Positions 1 through 4,745 of a stretch of DNA of 5,948 nucleotides are shown piece by piece. Every line of letters begins with the position of its first letter. The first letter of the stretch is position 1. The DNA is taken from NCBI GenBank assembly GCA_964598695.1, contig CAZRDB010000254.1:1-5948 (forward strand), in the 5' to 3' direction. Position numbers and translations under genes: made by a program. Source of the stretch: CAZRDB01 sp964598695. GTDB lineage: Bacteria; Armatimonadota; Zipacnadia; UBA1398. The notes beneath the pieces are model-generated. The model saw only the letters and a program-made list of their open reading frames with translations, was not told the DNA's origin and made no database searches.

Positions 1-67
1 CGTGGAGGTGACCGATCGGGTGCCCGCCGGAGTCGTGCGCAACGTGCTCCGGGGTCTCACGCGCTGA
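1..67 (+). CDS. 3' end of an unidentified gene (partial)
   Basis: The codons from base 2 to the TGA at 65-67 form the last 21 residues of a protein that begins outside the window. This frame ends codons almost always in G or C, as the other genes here do, while the frame starting at base 1 does not; that is the reason for calling it coding. The visible tail includes VTDRVPAGVVRNVL. A 'V-x-V-x-x-R-V-P-x-G-V-V' pattern occurs near the C-terminus of molybdopterin-dinucleotide-binding domains, such as NuoG-like or formate-dehydrogenase-like subunits, but 21 residues are too few to assign a family. That resemblance is only a hint. Confidence 0.5.
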   Translation, partial: VEVTDRVPAGVVRNVLRGLTR

Positions 68-82
68 CGACGCCTCGCCGCG

Positions 83-105
83 CCTTCGCGTTGAACTCGC
101 GAAGG
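83..105 (+). other. Perfect 8-bp hairpin after the first gene
   Basis: CCTTCGCG (83-90) and CGCGAAGG (98-105) are exact reverse complements separated by the 7-base loop TTGAACT. The hairpin starts 16 bases after the stop codon at 65-67, where a transcription terminator would be expected. No T-run follows (the next bases are GGGCCAGG), so it is not a canonical intrinsic terminator. It may be a U-less terminator, an mRNA 3'-end stabiliser, or chance in GC-rich DNA. Confidence 0.45.
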
Positions 106-131
106 GGGCCAGGAGTATTGTCCGTGTGCTC

Positions 132-156
132 GCGGGGAGTCCGACGAGACTCCCGC
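132..156 (+). other. Second perfect hairpin in the 68-195 gap
   Basis: GGGAGTC (135-141) and GACTCCC (148-154) pair perfectly around the loop CGACGA. Two further pairs (132-133 with 155-156) can form if G134 is bulged. It lies 41 bases before the ATG at 196, between the upstream hairpin and the ribosome binding site. It could belong to the 5' leader of the next gene or to the 3' end of the previous transcript. No T-run follows. Confidence 0.45.
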
Positions 157-180
157 CCGACGCACCCAAGACATGCTCAT

Positions 181-187
181 GGAAAGG
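181..187 (+). promoter_or_regulatory. Ribosome binding site that decides the start at 196
   Basis: GGAAAGG lies 8 bases before ATG 196. A rival start, GTG at 124, is in the same frame and has AGGAG at 111-115 also 8 bases upstream. The 24 codons between them use many A- or T-ending codons (including AGA, CAT, GCT and TGT), unlike the rest of the gene. They also run through the hairpin at 132-156, so the later ATG is preferred. Confidence 0.55.
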
Positions 188-195
188 CGTGTGGG

Positions 196-675
196 ATGTC
201 GGCAATCCGAGATCTGACGCTGCGCAGATGGCTACCGGTGATCTGCCCCGAGGCGACGCGGGCGCCCTCCGGGCGTGTGGCCCGCGTGATGGCCTACTAC
301 CTGGCGAACGGCCGCGGCAAGGCGAACGCGCGACACTGGCTCGACTACCTCTCCGAGATGGAGCCCGAGCAGCTCGACCGGCTGCGGATCGGCCTGGCGC
401 TCACCCGCAGCGGTCGGGAGCGCGAGTTCTCGGGCCGCGAGATGGTCGCCCTCCGGCGGCGCGTGCGCGCGGCCCTGGCGACCGCCCGCCGGCGCTGGAA
501 CCTCCCCCTGTGCAACGCCGGCGACGAGCGCTTCTACGTCGCCCTGCCGGAGGACGAGGCGCTGGCAGACGGGGAGGCGAGCGCGGCGGTCTATCACAGC
601 CGCAACGAAGACGTGCGGCGTCGCTGGGGCGGCTCCGCGATCATCCTGACGCCGGGCGGACGCACCACCCCGTAG
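196..675 (+). CDS. Small basic hypothetical protein, possibly winged-helix-like
   Basis: This encodes 159 residues with no signal peptide or membrane segment, so it is probably cytoplasmic. I do not recognise it as a named family. Residues about 28-70 (RVARVMAYYLANG, then a helical stretch) are helix-rich. Residues 76-101 (FSGREMVALRRRVRAALATA and on) form a strongly basic helix pair, followed by NLPLCNAGDERFYVALPED. That order (helix, basic helix, 'G-x-P-I/L-x-x', then a short hairpin ending in '-Y-x-A/L-P-x-x-E') resembles small winged helix-turn-helix domains found in phage-type regulators. DNA binding is therefore an inference only. The next gene begins 37 bases downstream on the same strand, so the two may be co-transcribed. 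The open frame extends upstream to a TTG at 91, but codon use and the ribosome binding site favour ATG 196. Confidence 0.7.
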   Translation: MSAIRDLTLRRWLPVICPEATRAPSGRVARVMAYYLANGRGKANARHWLDYLSEMEPEQLDRLRIGLALTRSGREREFSGREMVALRRRVRAALATARRRWNLPLCNAGDERFYVALPEDEALADGEASAAVYHSRNEDVRRRWGGSAIILTPGGRTTP

Positions 676-712
676 ACGGCGCGCGACCGACTCCCCGAAG
701 GGAGAGAGCGAG

Positions 713-1672
713 ATGGCAGTGCGTCTGGGGATCGTGGGCGTGGGCGGCATCGCGCGGCACCACCTCGGCAACCTGAAGCAACAGGACGTCAGCTACGCCG
801 GCTTCTGCGACATCGTGCCCGAGCGTGCGGAGAGCGCGGCTCGGGAGTTCGGCGGCATCGCGACCGACGACTTCCGACGGCTCTACGACGAATCGCCCGA
901 CGGCGTGCTGATCTGCACGCCGCCCAAGGAACGGGGCGAGCTGGAGTTCGAGGCCTGCCGTCGGGGGATCCACTTGTTCGTGGAGAAGCCCGTCACCCTC
1001 GACCTGGGCCTGGCGCGCGAGATCGCCGCGGCGATCGACGAGGCCGGCATCGCCTCGGTCGTCGGCTACAAGTACCGGTGGGACGGCTTCGTGCGCCGCG
1101 CCAAGGAGGCGCTGGCCGAGCGCGCCATCGGGCTCGTGGTCGGCTGGTTCTGGTCGACGCCCGTCCCGGGGCCGTGGTGGCGCTACCTGCAGCTCTCCGG
1201 CGGCCAGATGGTCGAGCAAGCCACCCACATCGTCGACATGGCGCGCTATCTCGTCGGCGAGATCGTCGAGGTCAGCGGCCTCACCCATGCCTGCGGCGTC
1301 TACGACCCCGCCTCCGACATGCCCGACGCCTACTCGCTGCAGGCACGGTTCGCCAATGGCGCCGTCGGGAGCTTCTCGTCCTCGTGGATGACGCACCAGG
1401 GGGTTGGCAGCGGCCTGCGCGTTCACGCCCACGAGCTGGGTATGCACGTGGAGGCGCCGCGAGCCTGCTGGGCCGACCCGGAGGGCGAGCACACCGCCGA
1501 AGGCGGAGTGGATGGCTACCAGGGCGAGCTGGCGGCGTTCCTGGCGGCGATTGGCGGAGATCGCTCCGACATCGCCTCCGACTACCGGGACTCGACGAAG
1601 ACGCTCGCCGTGACCCTGGCGTCGATGCGTTCGGCGGCTGAGGGCGGGCGGCCGATCGACCCGCACGCCTGA
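713..1672 (+). CDS. Gfo/Idh/MocA-family NAD(P)-dependent oxidoreductase
   Basis: This is a 319-residue cytoplasmic dehydrogenase of the Gfo/Idh/MocA family. Members usually oxidise or reduce a hydroxyl/keto group on sugars, inositols or related compounds using NAD(P). The N-terminal Rossmann fold starts immediately, with the nucleotide-binding loop GIVGVGGIARHH (residues 6-17). Residues 64-71 (GVLICTPP) match the usual end of the fourth strand. The catalytic-lysine motif FVEKPVTLD spans 89-97 (Lys92). The C-terminal alpha/beta domain carries PGPWWRYLQLSGGQMVEQAT (152-171) followed by HIVDMARYLVGE, giving His172 and Asp175, the usual active-site pair. The length is slightly below the common 330-390. 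GAAGGGAGAG at 697-706 is a good ribosome binding site for ATG 713. The substrate cannot be told from sequence, and neither neighbour is a sugar-metabolism gene. A transcript shared with the upstream small protein is likely from the 37-base gap. Confidence 0.93.
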   Translation: MAVRLGIVGVGGIARHHLGNLKQQDVSYAGFCDIVPERAESAAREFGGIATDDFRRLYDESPDGVLICTPPKERGELEFEACRRGIHLFVEKPVTLDLGLAREIAAAIDEAGIASVVGYKYRWDGFVRRAKEALAERAIGLVVGWFWSTPVPGPWWRYLQLSGGQMVEQATHIVDMARYLVGEIVEVSGLTHACGVYDPASDMPDAYSLQARFANGAVGSFSSSWMTHQGVGSGLRVHAHELGMHVEAPRACWADPEGEHTAEGGVDGYQGELAAFLAAIGGDRSDIASDYRDSTKTLAVTLASMRSAAEGGRPIDPHA

Positions 1673-1708
1673 CGGCGTCGGGTCGGCCTCGCCGCCGCCC
1701 GCCACGTG

Positions 1709-1737
1709 CTGACCCCGCCGAACGCGTGTGCTATCCT
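1709..1737 (+). promoter_or_regulatory. Predicted sigma-70-type promoter with extended -10
   Basis: CTGACC (1709-1714, -35) and TATCCT (1732-1737, -10) are 17 bases apart. TG precedes the -10 at 1729-1730 in the extended -10 position. Transcription would start near 1744, giving a leader of about 30 nt to the ATG at 1776. Its position explains why the in-frame upstream start codon at 1728 is unlikely to be used: that codon lies inside the promoter. Confidence 0.6.
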
Positions 1738-1775
1738 GGAAGGCGGGGAAGAGGCGGGCCGGGAAGGTGGAGTCG

Positions 1776-2330
1776 ATGCGGCGGTTCCTTGCGCTCCTGT
1801 GCTCCGCGCTCTGCGGCGCCGCGGTCGCAACCGGCCTGGCCACGCTTTCGGAGCCGATGGAGGCGCGCCCCAGTTCGGCCTCCGCGCCGCCCCCGGTGGT
1901 CTTCCGGGCCCGGGAGAACCGCTCGGACGGCCGTGAGGCGGGGGAGGTCGTCGTCGGACAGACCATCGTGCTCACGATCCGCTCCCCGCTCGGGGACCTC
2001 TCGGCCTACGAGCGCGCGATCATCGCCGCCAAGCGACTCAACGGCGCCTTGGATGACTACGGGCCCCAGCTCAGCCTCTCGCTCGGCAGCGAGGAGAACC
2101 GGACGTTCATCCGGGCCGAGGCGGTCCGGATCGTGACTGTCGACGAGGAGACGGCCCGGATCAACCAGTCGACCGTTGCCGACCTCGCGCAGCGCTGGGC
2201 GGTCAACATCCGACAGGTGCTGGCGAACCCGCCCACCGAGCCCGCGCCCCCCACCGCGGGCGACCCCGCCATCCGCTCCTCAGGCCCCGGCGACGCGGAG
2301 TTGGCGGGTCCCGAATCGGGCCGCTTCTAG
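1776..2330 (+). CDS. Exported protein with an MscS-associated extracytoplasmic-type domain
   Basis: The product has 184 residues. Residues 1-25 (MRR, then FLALLCSALCGAAVATGLAT) form a typical Sec signal peptide. A cleavage site after ASA (residues 35-37) or near residue 30 is plausible, and no lipobox is present. A low-complexity linker follows, then a compact domain at about 58-150: VVVGQTIVLTIRSPLGDLSA, YERAIIAAKRLN, a variable middle, VRIVTVDEETA, and LAQRWAVNIRQVL. This pattern ('G-x-x-x-x-x-I-R', 'E-R-A..R-L', 'I-V-T-V-x-x-x-x-A', 'L-A..W-A..I-R..L') resembles the domain found N-terminal to the pore in many MscS-type mechanosensitive channels. Here no membrane helices or channel follow. 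The tail (151-184) is rich in Pro, Gly and Ala and probably disordered. ATG 1776 was chosen over 1728 because it begins the signal peptide, follows AAGGTGGAG (1764-1772), and lies downstream of the promoter. Function is unknown. Confidence 0.75.
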   Translation: MRRFLALLCSALCGAAVATGLATLSEPMEARPSSASAPPPVVFRARENRSDGREAGEVVVGQTIVLTIRSPLGDLSAYERAIIAAKRLNGALDDYGPQLSLSLGSEENRTFIRAEAVRIVTVDEETARINQSTVADLAQRWAVNIRQVLANPPTEPAPPTAGDPAIRSSGPGDAELAGPESGRF

Positions 2331-2381
2331 CCCGCCGACCACCCGTGCGACGCGGCCGCGAGCATGCCCGGACCCGGCAGG

Positions 2382-2428
2382 GCCTCCGGGAGGGGGCGAT
2401 GGCCCCTGGGAGGCTCTACAGAGCCTCT
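2382..2428 (+). repeat. Overlapping inverted repeats downstream of the exported protein
   Basis: Three pairings are visible. GGGGC/GCCCC (2393-2397 with 2402-2406) has a GATG loop. GGAGGCTC/GAGCCTCT (2409-2416 with 2421-2428, one G-T pair) has a TACA loop. GCCTCC (2382-2387) is also complementary to GGAGGC (2409-2414), which competes with the second hairpin. The site is 52-98 bases past the stop at 2330 and upstream of the gyrB promoter. No T-run follows, so it is either a non-canonical terminator for the upstream gene or a protein-binding palindrome. The rest of 2331-2467 shows nothing else recognisable. Confidence 0.45.
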
Positions 2429-2467
2429 GGAGTGGTGCAGGATTCCCCGCGATAACCCCGCCAGAAC

Positions 2468-2497
2468 TTGACTTCAGAGGGTGCATTCGGGCATAAT
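2468..2497 (+). promoter_or_regulatory. Predicted gyrB(-gyrA) promoter
   Basis: TTGACT (2468-2473) and CATAAT (2492-2497) each match five of six consensus bases, with an 18-base spacer. This is the best promoter in the window and stands out as AT-richer sequence in GC-rich surroundings. The predicted start is near 2504, followed by a leader of about 200 nt before gyrB. Gyrase promoters in many bacteria respond to supercoiling; whether this one does cannot be read from the bases. Confidence 0.7.
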
Positions 2498-2622
2498 CCG
2501 AGGGTGATCGCGGCGTGGGCGCGAGGCCGAGCGCCGGACCGGTTTTCCCCCCGCGGGAACGTTCGTGAGGGGCCAGGAGAACCGCCGCTTCGCGCCACCC
2601 ACAGGGCCCAACCCCCGTCTCT

Positions 2623-2642
2623 TCTTTCCACGCTGGGGAAGA
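2623..2642 (+). other. Hairpin in the gyrB leader
   Basis: TCTTTCC (2623-2629) pairs with GGGAAGA (2636-2642) over seven base pairs, one of them G-U, around the loop ACGCTG. It sits in a pyrimidine-rich stretch (2611-2629) that is unusual for the window. No T-run follows, so it does not look like an attenuator by itself. Confidence 0.4.
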
Positions 2643-2667
2643 CCACGAACAGACCTGAGATACGAGA

Positions 2668-2693
2668 CGACCGGCGGCTTGCGCTGCGGGTCG
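2668..2693 (+). promoter_or_regulatory. Hairpin abutting the gyrB ribosome binding site
   Basis: CGACC (2668-2672) pairs with GGTCG (2689-2693). After a single G-G mismatch, GCGGC (2674-2678) pairs with GCTGC (2683-2687), one pair being G-U, leaving the tetraloop TTGC. The ten-pair stem ends 2 bases before the AGGAGG at 2696-2701. It leaves the Shine-Dalgarno unpaired, so it may keep the site open, block leader structures from covering it, or be a binding site for a regulator. A regulatory role is inferred from position only. Confidence 0.45.
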
Positions 2694-2695
2694 GC

Positions 2696-2701
2696 AGGAG
2701 G
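2696..2701 (+). promoter_or_regulatory. gyrB Shine-Dalgarno sequence
   Basis: AGGAGG, a full consensus anti-16S match, lies 5 bases before ATG 2707. It fixes this ATG as the gyrB start, in agreement with the N-terminal alignment of the protein to other GyrB sequences. Confidence 0.85.
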
Positions 2702-2706
2702 CTGAC

Positions 2707-4680
2707 ATGGCCAAGCACGAGTACGGCGCATCGCAGATTCGGGTCCTCCGCGGGCTCGAAGCCGTGCGCAAGCGCCCGGCGATGTACATCGGGGACACGT
2801 CGGTGCGCGGTCTGCACCACATCGTCTTCGAGGTGGTCGACAACTCGGTCGACGAGGTGCTCGGCGGCCATTGCGACACGATCGACCTGATCATCCGGGC
2901 CGACGGCTCCCTCACGGTGCAGGACAACGGCCGCGGCATCCCGGTCGACATGCACCCGCAGGAGAAGCGGCCGGCTCTCGAGGTCGTCCACACCGTGCTC
3001 CACGCCGGCGGCAAGTTCGAGGAGGGCGCCTACAAGGTCTCCGGCGGCCTCCACGGCGTTGGCGTCTCCTGCACCAACGCGCTCTCCGAGTGGCTCGAGG
3101 TCGAGGTCCGGCGCGACGGCCGGCGGTACCATCAGCGGTACGAGCGCGGGAAGCCCGTCACCCAGGTCACCGACCTCGGACCGGCCAAGGGCCCCGGCAC
3201 CGGAACGACGACGACGATGTACCCGGACGCCGAGATTTTCGACGCCATCGAGTTCGACTACGAGCACATCGCCCGCCGGGTTCGCGAGCTGGCGTTCCTC
3301 GCCGGCGGCACCAAGTTCACCATCACCGACCAGCGGAGCGGCCGCTCCGACGTCTTCTGCTTCCGCGGCGGCATCACGGACTACGTCAAGGCCCTGAACG
3401 CCACGAAGACGCCCCTCCACCGACCCGTCCACCTCTCGGCACAGCGCGACGATGTCGAGATCGAGGTGGCGCTGCAGTATCACGATTCCTACCAGGAGAC
3501 CTGCCTCAGCTTCGCCAACCTGATCAACACGATCGAGGGCGGCTCCCACGTCACCGGCTTCCGGACCGCGCTGACCCGCGTGATCAACCAGTATGGCCGG
3601 GCCCAGGGCGTGCTGAAGGACAAGGACCCCAACCTCTCCGGCGAGGACGTCCGCGACGGCCTCACCGCCGTGATCTCGGTCAAGCTCTCGCACCCGCAGT
3701 TCGAGGGGCAGACCAAGACCAAGCTCGGCAACCGCGAGGTCGACGGCATCGTCAACTCCCTCGTCGGCGAGGGGCTCGCCACCTGGCTCGAGGAGCACCC
3801 CACCGACGCCAAGCGGATCGTGAAGCAGTCGCAGATCGCCCAACAGGCCCGAGAGGCCGCCCGCCGCCAGGCCGAGCTGGTGCGGCGCAAGTCCGCGCTC
3901 TCCGGCGGGGCGGGCCTACCCGGCAAGTTGGCCGACTGCCAGTCGCGCGACCCGCAGGAGTGCGAGCTGTTCCTGGTGGAGGGAGACAGCGCGGCCGGCC
4001 CCGCGAAGCAGGGCCGCAACAGCCGCTTCCAGGCGATCCTCCCCCTCCGCGGCAAGATCCTGAACGTCGAGAAGCACCGGCTCGACCGGATCCTCGCGAG
4101 CGAGGAGATCCAGCATATCGTCGCGGCCCTGGGCACCGGCATCGCGACCTCCTCGGCCAACGGGAACGGCAACGGCCATAGCGACGACGAGGACGGCGAG
4201 CCGGTCAACGACGGCGGTCTGTTCGACCTCTCGAAGCTCCGCTACAGCCGGATCATCATCATGACGGACGCCGATGTCGACGGCTCGCACATCCGGACGC
4301 TGCTGCTCACGTTCTTCTTCCGCTACATGCAGCCGCTGATCGAGCAGGGACACATCTACATCGCCCAGCCCCCGCTGTTCTCGGTCAAGCAGGGCGGCAA
4401 GACCTACTACGCACTGACCGAGGAGGAGCGCGACGCGCTGCTCGAGCAGCTCCCCTCGCGCGGCCGCATGACCTACCGGTTCAAGGGTCTGGGCGAGATG
4501 AACGCGGAAGACCTGGCGACCACCACGATGGAGCCTTCGACGCGGATTGTCCGTCTGGTCACGCTCGACGACGCGATCGAGGCCGACGAGATCTTCAGCA
4601 TCCTGATGGGCAACCTCGTCGAGCCGCGCCGCGACTTCATCGCCGAGCATGCCCGTGATGCCGAGAACCTCGACTTCTAG
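2707..4680 (+). CDS. gyrB: DNA gyrase subunit B
   Basis: GyrB is the ATPase subunit of DNA gyrase, the type IIA topoisomerase that uses ATP to introduce negative supercoils. The product is 657 residues, complete, and of the short type that lacks the large insert of Gram-negative GyrB. The GHKL ATPase domain carries Glu42 and Asn46 (FEVVDNSVDE), Asp73 in DNGRGIP (73-79), the lid GGLHGVG (113-119), and Gln335 and Lys337 in QTKTKL. These positions coincide with Escherichia coli numbering. The TOPRIM domain has Glu425 (LVEGDSAAGPAKQGRN) and Asp521/523/525 (DADVDGSHIR), which hold the catalytic metal. KQGR rather than KQAR, and DADVDGSHIRTLLLTFF, favour GyrB over ParE. The C-terminus, from RFKGLGEMNAEDLATTTMEP on, is canonical. 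Residues 480-504 form an extra low-complexity acidic loop. gyrA follows after 65 bases, so the two are likely one operon. Confidence 0.98.
   Translation: MAKHEYGASQIRVLRGLEAVRKRPAMYIGDTSVRGLHHIVFEVVDNSVDEVLGGHCDTIDLIIRADGSLTVQDNGRGIPVDMHPQEKRPALEVVHTVLHAGGKFEEGAYKVSGGLHGVGVSCTNALSEWLEVEVRRDGRRYHQRYERGKPVTQVTDLGPAKGPGTGTTTTMYPDAEIFDAIEFDYEHIARRVRELAFLAGGTKFTITDQRSGRSDVFCFRGGITDYVKALNATKTPLHRPVHLSAQRDDVEIEVALQYHDSYQETCLSFANLINTIEGGSHVTGFRTALTRVINQYGRAQGVLKDKDPNLSGEDVRDGLTAVISVKLSHPQFEGQTKTKLGNREVDGIVNSLVGEGLATWLEEHPTDAKRIVKQSQIAQQAREAARRQAELVRRKSALSGGAGLPGKLADCQSRDPQECELFLVEGDSAAGPAKQGRNSRFQAILPLRGKILNVEKHRLDRILASEEIQHIVAALGTGIATSSANGNGNGHSDDEDGEPVNDGGLFDLSKLRYSRIIIMTDADVDGSHIRTLLLTFFFRYMQPLIEQGHIYIAQPPLFSVKQGGKTYYALTEEERDALLEQLPSRGRMTYRFKGLGEMNAEDLATTTMEPSTRIVRLVTLDDAIEADEIFSILMGNLVEPRRDFIAEHARDAENLDF
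4159..4176 (+). repeat. Hexanucleotide micro-repeat inside gyrB
   Basis: Three consecutive 6-base units, AACGGG, AACGGC and AACGGC, encode Asn-Gly-Asn-Gly-Asn-Gly in the extra TOPRIM loop. The unit length is a multiple of three, so copy-number change by slippage would keep the reading frame and only alter loop length. That the loop grew this way is an inference. Confidence 0.7.
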
Positions 4681-4745
4681 ACCGTCGGCCACCGCCCCCG
4701 TGTGGCCCGCGAACGCTTCCGATCGCAAGCGGAGGAGCAAGAACC
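4681..4745 (+). promoter_or_regulatory. gyrB-gyrA spacer with the gyrA ribosome binding site
   Basis: GGAGGAG at 4731-4737 lies 8 bases before ATG 4746 and sets the gyrA start. Two small inverted repeats precede it: GGCCAC/GTGGCC (4687-4692 with 4702-4707) and CGCTT/AAGCG (4714-4718 with 4727-4731). The second touches the first base of the ribosome binding site. No promoter and no T-run terminator were seen, consistent with read-through from gyrB. Confidence 0.6.

Larger units (their letters stand above)
2504..2706 (+). other. Long predicted 5' leader of gyrB
   Basis: About 200 bases separate the predicted start point from the gyrB ATG and hold no supported small gene: the open frame through here has no ribosome binding site and irregular codon use. 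Visible structures are TTCCC/GGGAA (2545-2549 with 2555-2559), the palindrome GAACGTTC (2557-2564), a 7-bp hairpin at 2623-2642, and a larger hairpin at 2668-2693 next to the Shine-Dalgarno. I recognise no known riboswitch class. The leader exists only if the 2468-2497 promoter is the one used. Confidence 0.4.

Noticed and set aside
91..121. Possible promoter TTGAAC (91-96) and TATTGT (116-121)
   Set aside because: Each element matches only four of six bases, the spacer is 19 bases, and the -35 lies in the loop of a hairpin; too weak to list.
641..1975. Minus-strand open frame (444 codons) across the oxidoreductase gene
   Set aside because: It overlaps the well-supported oxidoreductase and a promoter, and its translation shows no recognisable domain.
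2557..2564. GAACGTTC palindrome as a LexA/SOS box
   Set aside because: The Gram-positive-type SOS box needs GAAC and GTTC separated by four bases; here there is no spacer.
2331..2706. Replication origin next to gyrB
   Set aside because: gyrB often lies near dnaA-dnaN-recF, but none of those genes is present and no cluster of TTATCCACA-like boxes was found.
2468..2890. Plus-strand open frame through the gyrB leader into gyrB
   Set aside because: It starts inside the predicted -35 element, has no ribosome binding site, and continues out of frame across the certain gyrB start; no leader peptide is supported.
2416..3843. Long open reading frame (475 codons) on the minus strand across the gyrB leader and the front of gyrB
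   Set aside because: It mirrors the gyrB codon pattern in GC-rich DNA, has a repetitive Val/Leu/Asp/Gly/Ala-rich composition and overlaps a certain gene; it is a shadow frame.
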